Part shown: positions 38,234 through 46,251 of the stretch, piece after piece
Numbering within the stretch: position 1 is the first letter of the stretch
Layout of the letters: each line of letters starts with the position of its first letter
NCBI GenBank assembly: GCA_934553255.1
Contig: CAKTEZ010000001.1
Location: forward strand, 1 to 64,000
Source: an uncultured Oscillospiraceae bacterium
GTDB taxonomy: Bacteria > Bacillota > Clostridia > Oscillospirales > Oscillospiraceae
Reading direction: 5' to 3'
Length of the DNA stretch: 64,000 nt
The notes under the pieces: generated by a model
Database searches by the model: none
The model's input: the letters and a program-made list of their open reading frames with translations, nothing else
Told to the model about the DNA's origin: nothing
Made by a program: the position numbers and the translations under genes

Positions 38234-39217
38234 ATGGCATACGACGGAAGGCTGATGCGCCGCGCGATGGCGCGCTTTGAGGAGGCGAAGAGCCGCCGTG
38301 CCGACGCGCTGCGCGCGCGGGAGCGCGCGGTCTACGCCGCCATTCCCCGCGTGGCGGAGATCGACGCCGCGCTGCGCGCCACGATGTCGAAGATCATTGC
38401 TTCGGCGCTGCGCCGCGGGGCGGACCCGCGTCCCGCCATCGAAGCGCTGAAGGAGGAAAATCTTTCGCTCCAGCGCGAGCGCGCGGCGCTTCTGACCGCG
38501 CACGGCTACCCCGCCGACTATCTCGACGACAAGCCAAACTGCCCGCTGTGCGGGGACGCCGGCTGGCGTGGGGACGAGGTCTGCGCCTGCCTGAACGACT
38601 ACTACGCCCGCGTTCAGCTGGAAGAGCTTTCCCAGCTTCTGGACCTCGGCACGCAGAGCTTTGAGACCTTCTCCTTCGAGGTTTATTCTCCCTACGCCCC
38701 GCTCGACCAGAGCATTTCGCCGCGCGCGAACATGGAGCGCATCTATGACGCCTGCCGCGACTACGCCTACGAGTTTTCGCCGCGCAGCGGCAACCTGCTG
38801 CTCTCCGGCGATCCGGGTCTCGGCAAGACCTTTCTCTCCGCCTGCATTGCCCGCGTGGTGAGCGAAACGGGCCACAGCGTCGTCTACGACACGGCGGCGC
38901 ACATCTTCGAGCGCTTTGAAGCGCAGAAGTTCAGCCGCGGCGAGGACGGTGCGGACGGCGATGTGGAGCGTATGCTGCGTTGCGACCTTCTGATCGTGGA
39001 CGATCTCGGCACAGAGCTGACGACCGAGTTTGTCCGCAGCGCGTTCTATCAGCTGGTGAATACGCGCCTGATGACGAACAAAAAGACCATCATCTCCACG
39101 AACCTTTCCCCCGCCGAGCTGTCCCGCCGCTACGGCGCGAGCGTTCTCTCCCGCATCGAGGGCGCGTACCGCATCCTGCCGTTCTTCGGCGACGACATTC
39201 GGAAGCAGAAAAAATAA
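38234..39217 (+). CDS. DnaC/DnaI-like helicase-loader ATPase
   Basis: 327 aa. An N-terminal helical region carries CPLCGDAGWRGDEVCAC (near 98-114), a zinc-type cluster like that of DnaI. AAA+ domain: Walker A SGDPGLGKTF near 193-202, Walker B LLIVDDLGTE near 253-262, and a sensor region ending LSRIEGAYRILPFFGDDIR. It loads the DnaB-type helicase. GGGGGGAGATACG precedes the ATG; it forms a two-gene unit with the DnaD-like protein. Confidence 0.9.
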   Translation: MAYDGRLMRRAMARFEEAKSRRADALRARERAVYAAIPRVAEIDAALRATMSKIIASALRRGADPRPAIEALKEENLSLQRERAALLTAHGYPADYLDDKPNCPLCGDAGWRGDEVCACLNDYYARVQLEELSQLLDLGTQSFETFSFEVYSPYAPLDQSISPRANMERIYDACRDYAYEFSPRSGNLLLSGDPGLGKTFLSACIARVVSETGHSVVYDTAAHIFERFEAQKFSRGEDGADGDVERMLRCDLLIVDDLGTELTTEFVRSAFYQLVNTRLMTNKKTIISTNLSPAELSRRYGASVLSRIEGAYRILPFFGDDIRKQKK

Positions 39218-39234
39218 GCCCGCCCGCGGGCGGG

Positions 39235-39268
39235 AAAAAAGGAGCCGTCTCAGCGAGACGGCTCCTTT
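39235..39268. terminator. Bidirectional terminator between the helicase loader and the permease
   Basis: 11-bp stem GGAGCCGTCTC/GAGACGGCTCC (39241-39251 with 39255-39265), with TTT to the right and six A residues to the left, which read as T on the minus strand. Confidence 0.85.
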
Positions 39269-39289
39269 CCGTATGCGATTTGGCTTCTC

Positions 39290-40723
39290 TTACACCACCG
39301 CGAAGAACTTGACGAGGAAGAGAGCGGAGATAACATAGGTCAGAACGCTGACATCCTTGGCCTTGCCGGAGAGGACCTTGACGAAGGTGAAGGAGATCAG
39401 GCCGAGGCCGATGGCGTGGCCGATGGAGCCGGAGATGGGCATACCGATGAGCATGACGGACACCGGCAGCATCTGATCCATATCGTCGAAGTTGACATTC
39501 TTGAGGCCCTGGAGCATCAGCACGCCGACATAGATGAGCGCGGCGGAGGTCGCAGCGCCGGGGATGATGGCGGCGATGGGGGCGAGGAACATGCAGGCGA
39601 GGAACAGAACGGCGGTGGTCAGCGCGGTCAGACCGGTGCGGCCGCCGGCCTCAACGCCGGAGGCGGACTCGATGAAGGTGGTGACGGTGGAGGTGCCGGT
39701 GGCAGCGCCCGCGACCGTGCCGATGGCGTCGGAGAGCAGGGCTTCCTTCATCTTGGGCATATTGCCGTCCTTATCGACCATGCCGGCGCGGGAGGCCGTG
39801 CCGACGAGGGTGCCGATGGTGTCGAACATATCGATCATGCAGAAGGTGATGATCAGGGTGATGGCGGTGAACCAGCCGATGTTCACAAAGCCGGCGAAGT
39901 CAAACTTGAAGAGCGTGGTGGAGACCATGTCGGCGAAGGGAGGCACGAAGCTCGCGGTAGCCAGACCGGCAAAGGGGTTCACGCCGAGGAACAGGAAGCT
40001 GCCCGCCCAGTAGAGGACGGAGGAGAAGAGCATGCCGAGCAGAACGGCGGCCTTGATGCCCTTCTTGGCGAGAACGACCATCACAAACACGCCGAGGAAG
40101 GCGGTGACGGCGGTGAGGACCATGGTGTGGTAGCCGACCTCACCCATGCTGCCCTTGATGATGCTGGGGGTCAGGGCGCCGAAGAAGTCGCGCATGATGT
40201 AGAAGGGGCTGGTGAAGCCGTTGCCCTCGGCATAGATGCCGACATTGGAGCCGAGACCGATGTTCATGAGCATCAGGCCGATGGCGGGGGCGATACCGTA
40301 GCGGACGCCGAGAGGAATGGCCTCGACGATCTTCTCGCGGATCTTGAGGAGCGTGAGGATCAGGAACACGATGCCCTCAACAAGGATGATGACGAGACCG
40401 GCCTGGAAGGCGCTGGTGTAGTCGCAGCTGTTGATGACGGCGATGTTGGCGACGACCACGGCGAAGAAGCTGTTGAGACCCATGCCGGGCGCCATAGCGA
40501 AGGGCTTGTTCGCCAGGAACGCCATGCAGATGGTGCCGATGGCGGAGGCAATGCAGGTCGCAAGGAACACACCGTTCCACAGCGGGGTGCCGACCGCGAA
40601 GCCGGTGAGCAGGTTGGGGTTCAGGGCGATGATGTAGGCCATCGTCATGAAGGTGGTGAGACCGGCGAGCAGCTCGGTTTTTACCGTGGTGCCGTTCTCC
40701 TGGAGCTTAAAGAGCTTTTCCAT
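39290..40723 (-). CDS. NCS2-family (AzgA-type) purine permease
   Basis: 477 aa, about 12-14 membrane helices. MEKLFKLQENGTTVKTELLAGLTTFMTMAYI opening, NPNLL, and APGMGLNSFFA near 77-87 belong to the adenine/guanine/hypoxanthine branch (PbuG/GhxP-like) rather than the uracil/xanthine branch. GTSTVTTFIESASGVEAGGRTGLTA near 345-369 carries the conserved substrate-site Glu. AAGGGAG precedes the start. A strong promoter and a hairpin leader lie upstream. Hypoxanthine/guanine versus adenine cannot be told by eye. Confidence 0.9.
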   Translation of the reverse strand: MEKLFKLQENGTTVKTELLAGLTTFMTMAYIIALNPNLLTGFAVGTPLWNGVFLATCIASAIGTICMAFLANKPFAMAPGMGLNSFFAVVVANIAVINSCDYTSAFQAGLVIILVEGIVFLILTLLKIREKIVEAIPLGVRYGIAPAIGLMLMNIGLGSNVGIYAEGNGFTSPFYIMRDFFGALTPSIIKGSMGEVGYHTMVLTAVTAFLGVFVMVVLAKKGIKAAVLLGMLFSSVLYWAGSFLFLGVNPFAGLATASFVPPFADMVSTTLFKFDFAGFVNIGWFTAITLIITFCMIDMFDTIGTLVGTASRAGMVDKDGNMPKMKEALLSDAIGTVAGAATGTSTVTTFIESASGVEAGGRTGLTALTTAVLFLACMFLAPIAAIIPGAATSAALIYVGVLMLQGLKNVNFDDMDQMLPVSVMLIGMPISGSIGHAIGLGLISFTFVKVLSGKAKDVSVLTYVISALFLVKFFAVV

Positions 40724-40746
40724 GATTTTTCTCCCTTTCTTTTTGT

Positions 40747-40787
40747 TTCGTCACAACACCTGAATAATTTTCAGGCTGCATGACGAA
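40747..40787 (-). promoter_or_regulatory. Symmetric hairpin in the purine-permease leader, possible regulatory RNA
   Basis: On the minus strand an outer stem UUCGUCA/UGACGAA and inner stem CCUGAA/UUCAGG are separated by a symmetric 5/5 internal loop (UGCAG/UGUUG) and closed by AAUUA. It begins about 5 bases after the expected transcript start and ends about 23 bases before the start codon. It does not match the classical purine riboswitch as I know it. A DNA operator is the alternative. Confidence 0.5.
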
Positions 40788-40798
40788 GATTTAGTATA

Positions 40799-40827
40799 AT
40801 TATAAAGGGATTGCTAAGAAAAAGCAA
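40799..40827 (-). promoter_or_regulatory. Promoter of the purine permease gene
   Basis: On the minus strand TTGCTT (40827-40822), 17-base spacer, TATAAT (40804-40799). Confidence 0.8.
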
Positions 40828-40899
40828 GTCTTTCCGCGTGCTTTCCCTATTGTTTTTTCCTTTTCCCAATTTTTTGACACGGCTGGGCGGAAATGTTGG

Positions 40900-40928
40900 T
40901 TGGTTTTCCGACGGAAATGTGCTATAAT
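40900..40928 (+). promoter_or_regulatory. Promoter of the LtaS-like gene
   Basis: TTGGTT (40900-40905), 17-base spacer, TATAAT (40923-40928), 29 bases before the start codon. Confidence 0.75.
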
Positions 40929-40957
40929 CCGTTCATTCCACGGTAAGGAGAATTTCC

Positions 40958-42820
40958 TTGAAGCTTTCTCATGTTCTTTTCGCACCCGACGGTGCGGACG
41001 AAAAGGAAATACGCGCCCATCGGATCTACCTCGGCGTGCTGCTGACGCTCCTCGGCATCGGCGCGGGACTGCTGGGGCTGCTGCTCACGGCGTATGCCGA
41101 CGCAGCGCTGCCGCAGCGGGAGCTGCTCGCATCCTACTTCGCGCAGCCGCTGCTGCTCGCGCTCAACCTGCTGCCGCCGGTCCTGCTGGCTTGGCTGGGA
41201 TATTTCCTTTTTGGGTATTGCTGGTGCGGCGCGGTGCTGAGCCTTCTTTTCGGCGCGGGCTTTCCGCTCATCAACTATTATAAGGTCATGCTGCGCGGCG
41301 ACCCCATGCTGGCGAGCGATGTGCTGCTCGTACGCACGGCGCGGGGGATCATGGGGCATTACACCTTTGAGCTGACCAAGCCGGTCGTATTTACCCTCGT
41401 TTCGCTTGCGGCGGCGCTGCTTTTTTCTGCTTTTCTGCTGCGGCGCGCCCGCCTGCGCCGCCGGACGCGGCTGCTCGGCACGGCGGTCTGCCTGCTGCTG
41501 GGCGCCGCGCTGTACTTCGGCGCGTACACCAACGAGCGCGTTTATGAAAAAACGGCGAACGACGCCCTCATCAATGTCTGGTCGGAGAGCGAGGTCTACC
41601 TTTCGCGCGGCTTCGCCGTGTCGTTCCTGCACTCCGTGCCGGAGATGCTTCCGGAAAAGCCGGGGGGCTACGACCGGCGGGCGGCGGCGGAACTGCTCGC
41701 CCAATTCCCCGACGAGGATATTCCCGCGGAGCAGCGGGTCACGGTCATGGGCGTGATGCTCGAGGCGTTCAGCGACCTGACGGACTTCGCCGCGCTCGGC
41801 GACAACGCCGCCGTGCGGGAGGTCTATGCTCCGTGGCACGCGCTGGAGCGCCAGAGCCTTTCCGGCGACCTCCTGACGAACATTTTCGCGGGCGGCACGG
41901 TGGACACCGAGTGGGGCTTCCTCACCGGCGCGAGCCGCCACGACGAATACCGCAGCGCGACGGATTCTTACATCCGCTACTTCGACGCGCAGGGCTACGC
42001 CACGCACTACGCCCACCCGGGCTACGGCTGGTTCTACAACCGCGAGAATGTGAACGACTACCTCGGCTTCCAAAAGAGTATGTTCACCGAGAATGGCTTC
42101 GGCGAGCTGGTGAACCCCGTCGCCGCGGCGTGGCACTCGGACAAGCAGCTTGTGGACTATCTCCTCGCGGACCTTGACGCGGCGGAGGGCGCGCCCCTGT
42201 TCTCCTTCGCCGTGAGTTACCAGAACCATGGCCCATATTCCGAAACGGAAAGCTACCGCACCTATGTCAGCGCGGAGCGGGACGGCTGGTCGGAGACGAG
42301 CTGCAATGTTCTCAACAGCTACCTTTACGGCGTGCAGGAGACCATCGGCGAATATGTCCGCTTGACGCAGGAGCTGGAAAAGCGCGATGTGCCCGTGGTG
42401 CTGGTGCTGTTCGGCGACCATAAGCCGTGGCTGGGCAACGGCGCCTCGGTCTACGCCGAGCTGGGCGTGGACCTTGATGTGTCCGAGCTTGCGGGCTTCC
42501 GCAATTACTATTCCACGCCCTACCTCGTCTGGGCGAACAGCGCCGCCAAGCGTGTGCTGGGCAGCGATCTCACCGGCGACGGCGGCGATTTCTCGCCGTG
42601 CTTCCTCATGACGCGGCTGTTCGACGCCTGCGGCTGGCAGGGACCGGGCTTCCTGCAGCTCTCCCGCGCCATGCGGGACGTCACCCCGCTCGTCCACCGG
42701 CAGGGGCTTTTTCTGCGCGGCGGCGTGCTGACCTCGGTGCTGGACGATACGAGTGATTCGTTTTATCTCGATTGGCTGGGCGCGCAGTATTACCGTGAGC
42801 ATGAATGGAGGATAGAATAG
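40958..42820 (+). CDS. LTA synthase-family membrane sulfatase-fold phosphotransferase
   Basis: 620 aa from a TTG at 40958 with AAGGAG 7 bases upstream. Five N-terminal membrane helices (to about residue 185) precede an extracellular alkaline-phosphatase/sulfatase domain: VMLEAFSDL near 266, GGTVDTEWGFLTG near 310 with the Thr nucleophile region, YAHPGYGWFYNRENV near 350, QNHGPY near 425 and LFGDHKPWLG near 485 with metal-binding Asp-His. Family members polymerise glycerol phosphate from phosphatidylglycerol or modify surface polymers. Closest in layout to the MdoB/LtaS group of Clostridia; exact polymer unknown. Confidence 0.88.
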   Translation: MKLSHVLFAPDGADEKEIRAHRIYLGVLLTLLGIGAGLLGLLLTAYADAALPQRELLASYFAQPLLLALNLLPPVLLAWLGYFLFGYCWCGAVLSLLFGAGFPLINYYKVMLRGDPMLASDVLLVRTARGIMGHYTFELTKPVVFTLVSLAAALLFSAFLLRRARLRRRTRLLGTAVCLLLGAALYFGAYTNERVYEKTANDALINVWSESEVYLSRGFAVSFLHSVPEMLPEKPGGYDRRAAAELLAQFPDEDIPAEQRVTVMGVMLEAFSDLTDFAALGDNAAVREVYAPWHALERQSLSGDLLTNIFAGGTVDTEWGFLTGASRHDEYRSATDSYIRYFDAQGYATHYAHPGYGWFYNRENVNDYLGFQKSMFTENGFGELVNPVAAAWHSDKQLVDYLLADLDAAEGAPLFSFAVSYQNHGPYSETESYRTYVSAERDGWSETSCNVLNSYLYGVQETIGEYVRLTQELEKRDVPVVLVLFGDHKPWLGNGASVYAELGVDLDVSELAGFRNYYSTPYLVWANSAAKRVLGSDLTGDGGDFSPCFLMTRLFDACGWQGPGFLQLSRAMRDVTPLVHRQGLFLRGGVLTSVLDDTSDSFYLDWLGAQYYREHEWRIE

Positions 42821-42845
42821 CCGCCGCGCTTGCGGCGCGCATAAC

Positions 42846-42974
42846 AAAGGGGGTATTCTCTCGCGTGAGAGAATACCCCCTTTGAAACCCCAAGAGAACG
42901 CAGGGGGGACCCTTTCGACGGGGTCCCCCTTGACCCCTCCGCGACGACCAAAGAGGGGCCTTGCCCCTCTTTGG
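42846..42974 (+). repeat. Multi-hairpin repeat element, copy 1
   Basis: Three consecutive hairpins: 42846-42862 with 42867-42883 (17-bp stem, ends AAAGGGGGT/ACCCCCTTT), 42904-42912 with 42921-42929 (GGGGGACCC/GGGTCCCCC), and 42948-42959 with 42963-42974 (CCAAAGAGGGGC/GCCCCTCTTTGG). The order stem, AACCCC, AGAGA, G-rich hairpin, GACCCC recurs in reverse orientation at 43506-43582. The first hairpin may also terminate the LtaS-like transcript, though it lacks a T run. Confidence 0.7.
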
Positions 42975-42985
42975 ATTCTCCCCGC

Positions 42986-43048
42986 CTACGAACGAAGCTC
43001 CTCCGCGGCGGCGACCATGGAAAAATACAGTTCTTTATAGGTCGTCAT
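42986..43048 (-). CDS. 20-residue peptide ORF divergent from the XRE gene
   Basis: ATG at 43048, AAGGAG 8 bases upstream, stop TAG at 42988-42986; the product is MTTYKELYFSMVAAAEELRS. It is preceded by a well-formed promoter and a palindrome. The opening MTTYKELY recalls small proteins of about 50 residues encoded beside XRE genes in Firmicutes mobile elements, so it may be a truncated version of one. Too short for homology to be certain. Confidence 0.4.
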   Translation of the reverse strand: MTTYKELYFSMVAAAEELRS

Positions 43049-43062
43049 AGAAATTGCTCCTT

Positions 43063-43083
43063 ATTGCACTAATATAGTGCAAT
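43063..43083. promoter_or_regulatory. Palindromic operator ATTGCACTA-N3-TAGTGCAAT
   Basis: Perfect 9-bp arms (43063-43071 and 43075-43083) with a 3-base spacer. It begins in the -10 region and covers the expected transcription start of the minus-strand peptide gene, and lies 67 bases before the XRE start codon. The form suits a dimeric XRE repressor. Confidence 0.65.
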
Positions 43084-43110
43084 AATAACAGCCTTCACGG
43101 GTAAAATCAA
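43082..43110 (-). promoter_or_regulatory. Promoter of the divergent peptide ORF
   Basis: On the minus strand TTGATT (43110-43105), 17-base spacer, TATTAT (43087-43082). The operator palindrome overlaps the last bases of the -10. Confidence 0.6.
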
Positions 43111-43150
43111 CACAGACTTGCGCCGATCTGGTGCAGAGGAGGTGTTGCCC

Positions 43151-43375
43151 GTGAATAGCGATTATGCCGAGCGGCAGGGTGCGCGGCTGGCTGAGCTGCG
43201 TAAAGCACAGGGGCTGACACAGGAGCAGCTGGCGGCAAAGCTTCAGGTCACGGGCTGCGACCTGACCAGAAGTGCCATTGCAAAGGTCGAGGTCGGGCAA
43301 CGCGGACTGTACGCAGATGAAATAAAGGCGCTGAAAGAAGTTCTTCGCGTGGAATACGATGCGCTTTTTCCGTAA
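43151..43375 (+). CDS. Small XRE-family helix-turn-helix regulator
   Basis: 74 aa from a GTG at 43151, with GAGGAGGTG 6-7 bases upstream. A single Cro/cI-type domain: RLAELRKAQGLTQEQLAAKL (about 11-30), then the recognition region around LTRSAIAKVEVGQRG (about 38-52) and ALKEVLRVEYDAL. It is a minimal DNA-binding protein with no ligand domain. It sits in a cassette between inverted repeats with a divergent peptide ORF and a perfect palindrome, so autoregulation is likely (inference). Confidence 0.85.
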   Translation: MNSDYAERQGARLAELRKAQGLTQEQLAAKLQVTGCDLTRSAIAKVEVGQRGLYADEIKALKEVLRVEYDALFP

Positions 43376-43505
43376 CATCGCCGCAGAGCGGCAGCGACCG
43401 CAAGGAGCATACCAGATTGAAAGCCGATAAAAGCGCGGCTGCGCCGCGCCCAATGTACAAAGATACAGCGGCTGAAGGGTAATTTCACACCGGCGGTTCG
43501 GGGGT

Positions 43506-43582
43506 CGAGGGGCGATAAGCCCCTCGTTGTCTCTGGGGGTTCTAAAGGGGGTCGTCTCTTCAATCAAGAGACGACCCCCTTT
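43506..43582 (-). repeat. Multi-hairpin repeat element, copy 2 (inverted)
   Basis: Read on the minus strand: stem 43582-43566 with 43560-43544 (17 bp, ends AAAGGGGGT/ACCCCCTTT), then AGAACCCCC and AGAGAC, then CGAGGGGC/GCCCCTCG (43526-43519 with 43513-43506) and GACCCCC. The outer parts match copy 1 while the inner stem halves differ but remain fully complementary, so the fold, not the sequence, is kept. Between the XRE stop (43375) and this repeat there is a GC-rich hairpin near 43433-43449 and nothing else recognised. Confidence 0.65.
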
Positions 43583-43628
43583 ATTATCCCGCCGCAAACG
43601 CGGCGGCAGCTATCTCGTGCCTGCGAGA

Positions 43629-45071
43629 TCAGAACGCGCACTTCTCGCGCAGATAATCCTTGACCTCGCTGATGGGCATACGCACCTGCTGCATCGTGTC
43701 GCGCTCGCGCACGGTGACGCAGTGGTCGGCGGGCGTGTTCTCATCGCCGACGGTCTCAAAGTCGAAGGTGATGCAGTACGGCGTGCCGATCTCGTCCTCG
43801 CGGCGGTAGCGCTTGCCGATGGAGCCGGTCTCGTCGTAATCCACCATGAACTCCTTGCTCAGCTCGGCGTACAGCTCCTGCGCGGGGCCGGTCAGCACCT
43901 CTTTCTTGCTCAGCGGCAGGATCGCGGCCTTGAACGGCGCGAGCGCCGGATGGAAGTGCAGCACCACGCGCACGTCGTCGTTGCCCTTCTTGTCCTGCCC
44001 GACGACCTCCTCGTCGTAGGCGTCGCACAGCACGGCAAGTACGCTGCGCTCCACGCCGAGGCTCGGCTCGATGACATAGGGGATATACTCCACCATATCC
44101 TTGCCCTCGCCCTCGCGGTAGACCATCTTCTCGCCGCTGGTGTTCTGATGCTGCGTGAGGTCGTAGTCCGTGCGGTCGGCGACGCCCCAGAGTTCGCCCC
44201 AGCCGAACGGGAAGAGGAACTCAAAGTCCGTCGTCGCCTTGGAATAGAAGCACAGCTCCTCGGGATCGTGATCGCGCAGGCGCAGATTCTCGTCCTTCAG
44301 ACCGATGGACAGCAGCCAGTTGTGGCAGAAGGTGCGCCAGTAGTTGAACCACTCAAGGTCCGTGCCGGGCTTGCAGAAGAACTCCAGCTCCATCTGCTCG
44401 AACTCGCGCACGCGGAAGATAAAGTTGCCCGGGGTGATCTCGTTGCGGAAGCTCTTGCCGATCTGGCCGATGCCGAACGGCAGCTTTTTGCGCGTCGTGC
44501 GCTGGACGTTGTTGAAGTTGACAAAGATACCCTGCGCCGTCTCGGGACGGAGGTAAACGGTGTTCTTCGCGTCCTCGGTCACGCCTTGGAAGGTCTTGAA
44601 CATGAGGTTGAACTGGCGGATGTCGGTGAAGTTGTGCTTGCCGCAGGTGGGGCAGGGGATGGTGTGTTCCTCGACAAAGTCCTTCATCTCCTGCTGAGAG
44701 AAGGCGTCGATGGGCTTGGGCAGCTCAAAGCTGTTCTCGGCGCACCAGTCCTCGATGAGCTTATCCGCGCGGAAGCGCTCGTGGCACTCGCGGCAGTCCA
44801 TCAGCGGGTCGGAGAAGCCGCTGAGGTGGCCGCTGGCCACCCAGGTCTGCGGGTTCATCAGGATCGCCGCGTCGAGGCCGATGTTGTAGGGATTCTCCTG
44901 CACGAACTTCTTCCACCAGGCGTTCTTGATGTTCTTTTTCAGCTCCGCGCCGAGCGGACCGTAGTCCCAGGTGTTGGCAAGGCCGCCGTAGATCTCGCTG
45001 CCGGGGAACACAAAGCCGCGGTTCTTGCACAGGGCGACGATCTTATCCATCGTCTTTTCGGTGTTTTTCAT
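43629..45071 (-). CDS. glyQS: Glycyl-tRNA synthetase, dimeric (alpha2) type
   Basis: 480 aa, class [25 protein letters not shown] opening, motif 1 near 33-60, [25 protein letters not shown] (motif 2) near 206-230, and [17 protein letters not shown] (motif 3) near 358-374. A C-terminal anticodon-binding domain follows. A T-box leader lies directly upstream. GAAAGGAGCAGAC precedes the ATG. The single-chain type contrasts with the alpha2beta2 enzyme of many bacteria. Confidence 0.97.
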   Translation of the reverse strand: MKNTEKTMDKIVALCKNRGFVFPGSEIYGGLANTWDYGPLGAELKKNIKNAWWKKFVQENPYNIGLDAAILMNPQTWVASGHLSGFSDPLMDCRECHERFRADKLIEDWCAENSFELPKPIDAFSQQEMKDFVEEHTIPCPTCGKHNFTDIRQFNLMFKTFQGVTEDAKNTVYLRPETAQGIFVNFNNVQRTTRKKLPFGIGQIGKSFRNEITPGNFIFRVREFEQMELEFFCKPGTDLEWFNYWRTFCHNWLLSIGLKDENLRLRDHDPEELCFYSKATTDFEFLFPFGWGELWGVADRTDYDLTQHQNTSGEKMVYREGEGKDMVEYIPYVIEPSLGVERSVLAVLCDAYDEEVVGQDKKGNDDVRVVLHFHPALAPFKAAILPLSKKEVLTGPAQELYAELSKEFMVDYDETGSIGKRYRREDEIGTPYCITFDFETVGDENTPADHCVTVRERDTMQQVRMPISEVKDYLREKCAF

Positions 45072-45105
45072 GTTGTCTGCTCCTTTCGGTGTTTGGCTCA
45101 GGAAA

Positions 45106-45345
45106 CAAAAAACGCCCTGAGCCTATGATAGTAGGCTCAGGGCGAACAAAGCTGTCCGTGGTTCCACCTGAATTCGTGTCTGGCTGACACGCACTTCGTC
45201 TCCCGATAACGGCGGGGACCGGCGCGGCATTTCCGCCGCGCGGCTCAAAAGCGCCGCCTTTCCTCCTGCGCGGGAACTCGCACCGACCGTTCCCTCTCTG
45301 GATGCGCCGTAAGGAAAAGCCTCTTTCTCAAAGCCTTTTGACTGC
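45106..45345 (-). promoter_or_regulatory. Glycine T-box riboswitch
   Basis: On the minus strand the T-box core AGGTGGAACCACGG is at 45169-45156. It is followed by a terminator with a 12-bp stem (45143-45132 with 45125-45114) and a T run (45113-45106). The upstream part holds several GC-rich stems as expected for stem I-III. Uncharged tRNAGly pairing with the T-box bulge would favour the antiterminator and glyQS expression. I could not fix the specifier codon with confidence. Confidence 0.9.
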
Positions 45346-45349
45346 GTGT

Positions 45350-45379
45350 AGCATAGCACGGCGGGGGCGGCTTTGTCAA
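45350..45379 (-). promoter_or_regulatory. Promoter of the glyQS T-box transcript
   Basis: On the minus strand TTGACA (45379-45374), 18-base spacer, TATGCT (45355-45350), placed just after the nadE stop. Confidence 0.75.
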
Positions 45380-45380
45380 G

Positions 45381-46163
45381 CTACTTATAAAAATCCGTGC
45401 CGTCCTCGATGACGATGGGCAGGCCGTTGTGGTAAACGGGAATGGTCTCGAACTTGAAGCGGCTCACGCGGTGCTTGTGGTCGATCTGCTCCTTGACGGC
45501 GGGATCGGCGACGCCTTTGCGGACGTATTCGTTCACCGCGTGGTAGGGGAAGCCGAGATTGTCCTCGTCCGTCTTGCCCGTCAGGCCGTCGCTCGGCGGC
45601 TTGATGAGGAAGCGCTCCGGCAGACCCAGCGCGCGGCCGATCTCGATGACCTCCTCGGTCGTGTACATACCGATGGGGGAGAAGGCGCCCGCGCTGTCGC
45701 CGTAGATGGTGCAGTAGCCCACCCAGTCCTCGGAAAGGTTTGAGGTGTTCACCACGATGCCGCCGTCCACGCTCTGCGCGATGGCGTAGAGCGTCGCCAT
45801 GCGGATGCGGGAGGGAAGGTTCACACGGGTCTGGCGGCTGGCGTCGATGCCGAGCCGCGCCATCTCGTCGAGAATGCCGCTCGTGCCGCCGTGGATATTA
45901 AAGGTGTAGTGCCGGATGCCGAGGTGGCCGACAATGCCGTTTGAATAGTCGATGTCCGGCTGCTCGCCGTCCGGCATCAGCACGCCGACCACATTCTCGC
46001 GCCCGTAGGCTTCGACGCACAGCGCGGCGATGACCGAGCTGTCCTTGCCGCCGGAAATGCCGACCACGGCGGTCCTGCCGCCGCAGTTTTTCATCTGCGC
46101 GCGCATCCATTCCAGCAGGGCCGGAATGTGTTCTTTGGCGTTGAAATCCTTGAGATCGTACAT
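45381..46163 (-). CDS. nadE: Ammonia-dependent NAD+ synthetase
   Basis: 260 aa, without a glutaminase domain. Adenylates deamido-NAD and amidates it with ammonia. PP-loop GISGGKDSSV near 39-48; SNLSEDWVGYCTIYGDSAGAFSPI near 142-165; TDEDNLGFPY near 205. AAAGGAGCGGAAAACC upstream of the ATG. Monocistronic between gpr and the glyQS promoter. Confidence 0.96.
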   Translation of the reverse strand: MYDLKDFNAKEHIPALLEWMRAQMKNCGGRTAVVGISGGKDSSVIAALCVEAYGRENVVGVLMPDGEQPDIDYSNGIVGHLGIRHYTFNIHGGTSGILDEMARLGIDASRQTRVNLPSRIRMATLYAIAQSVDGGIVVNTSNLSEDWVGYCTIYGDSAGAFSPIGMYTTEEVIEIGRALGLPERFLIKPPSDGLTGKTDEDNLGFPYHAVNEYVRKGVADPAVKEQIDHKHRVSRFKFETIPVYHNGLPIVIEDGTDFYK

Positions 46164-46251
46164 GGTTTTCCGCTCCTTTGCGTTGCTTTGCCGCTATTGT
46201 AGCGCAAAATGGCGGCGTCCGCAAGGGCGGGTACGGAAAAATTTGGCGCGT

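Noticed and set aside
40747-40787. Classical guanine/adenine riboswitch before the permease
   Set aside because: No three-way junction and none of the conserved loop or junction bases that I know of; only a two-stem hairpin is visible.
42846-42974. CRISPR array
   Set aside because: The hairpins differ from each other and there are no regularly spaced direct repeats; no cas genes are present in the window.
43063-43083. parS or Noc-binding site
   Set aside because: The palindrome ATTGCACTA-N3-TAGTGCAAT resembles neither GTTTCACGTGAAAC nor the Noc box; it suits the adjacent XRE gene.
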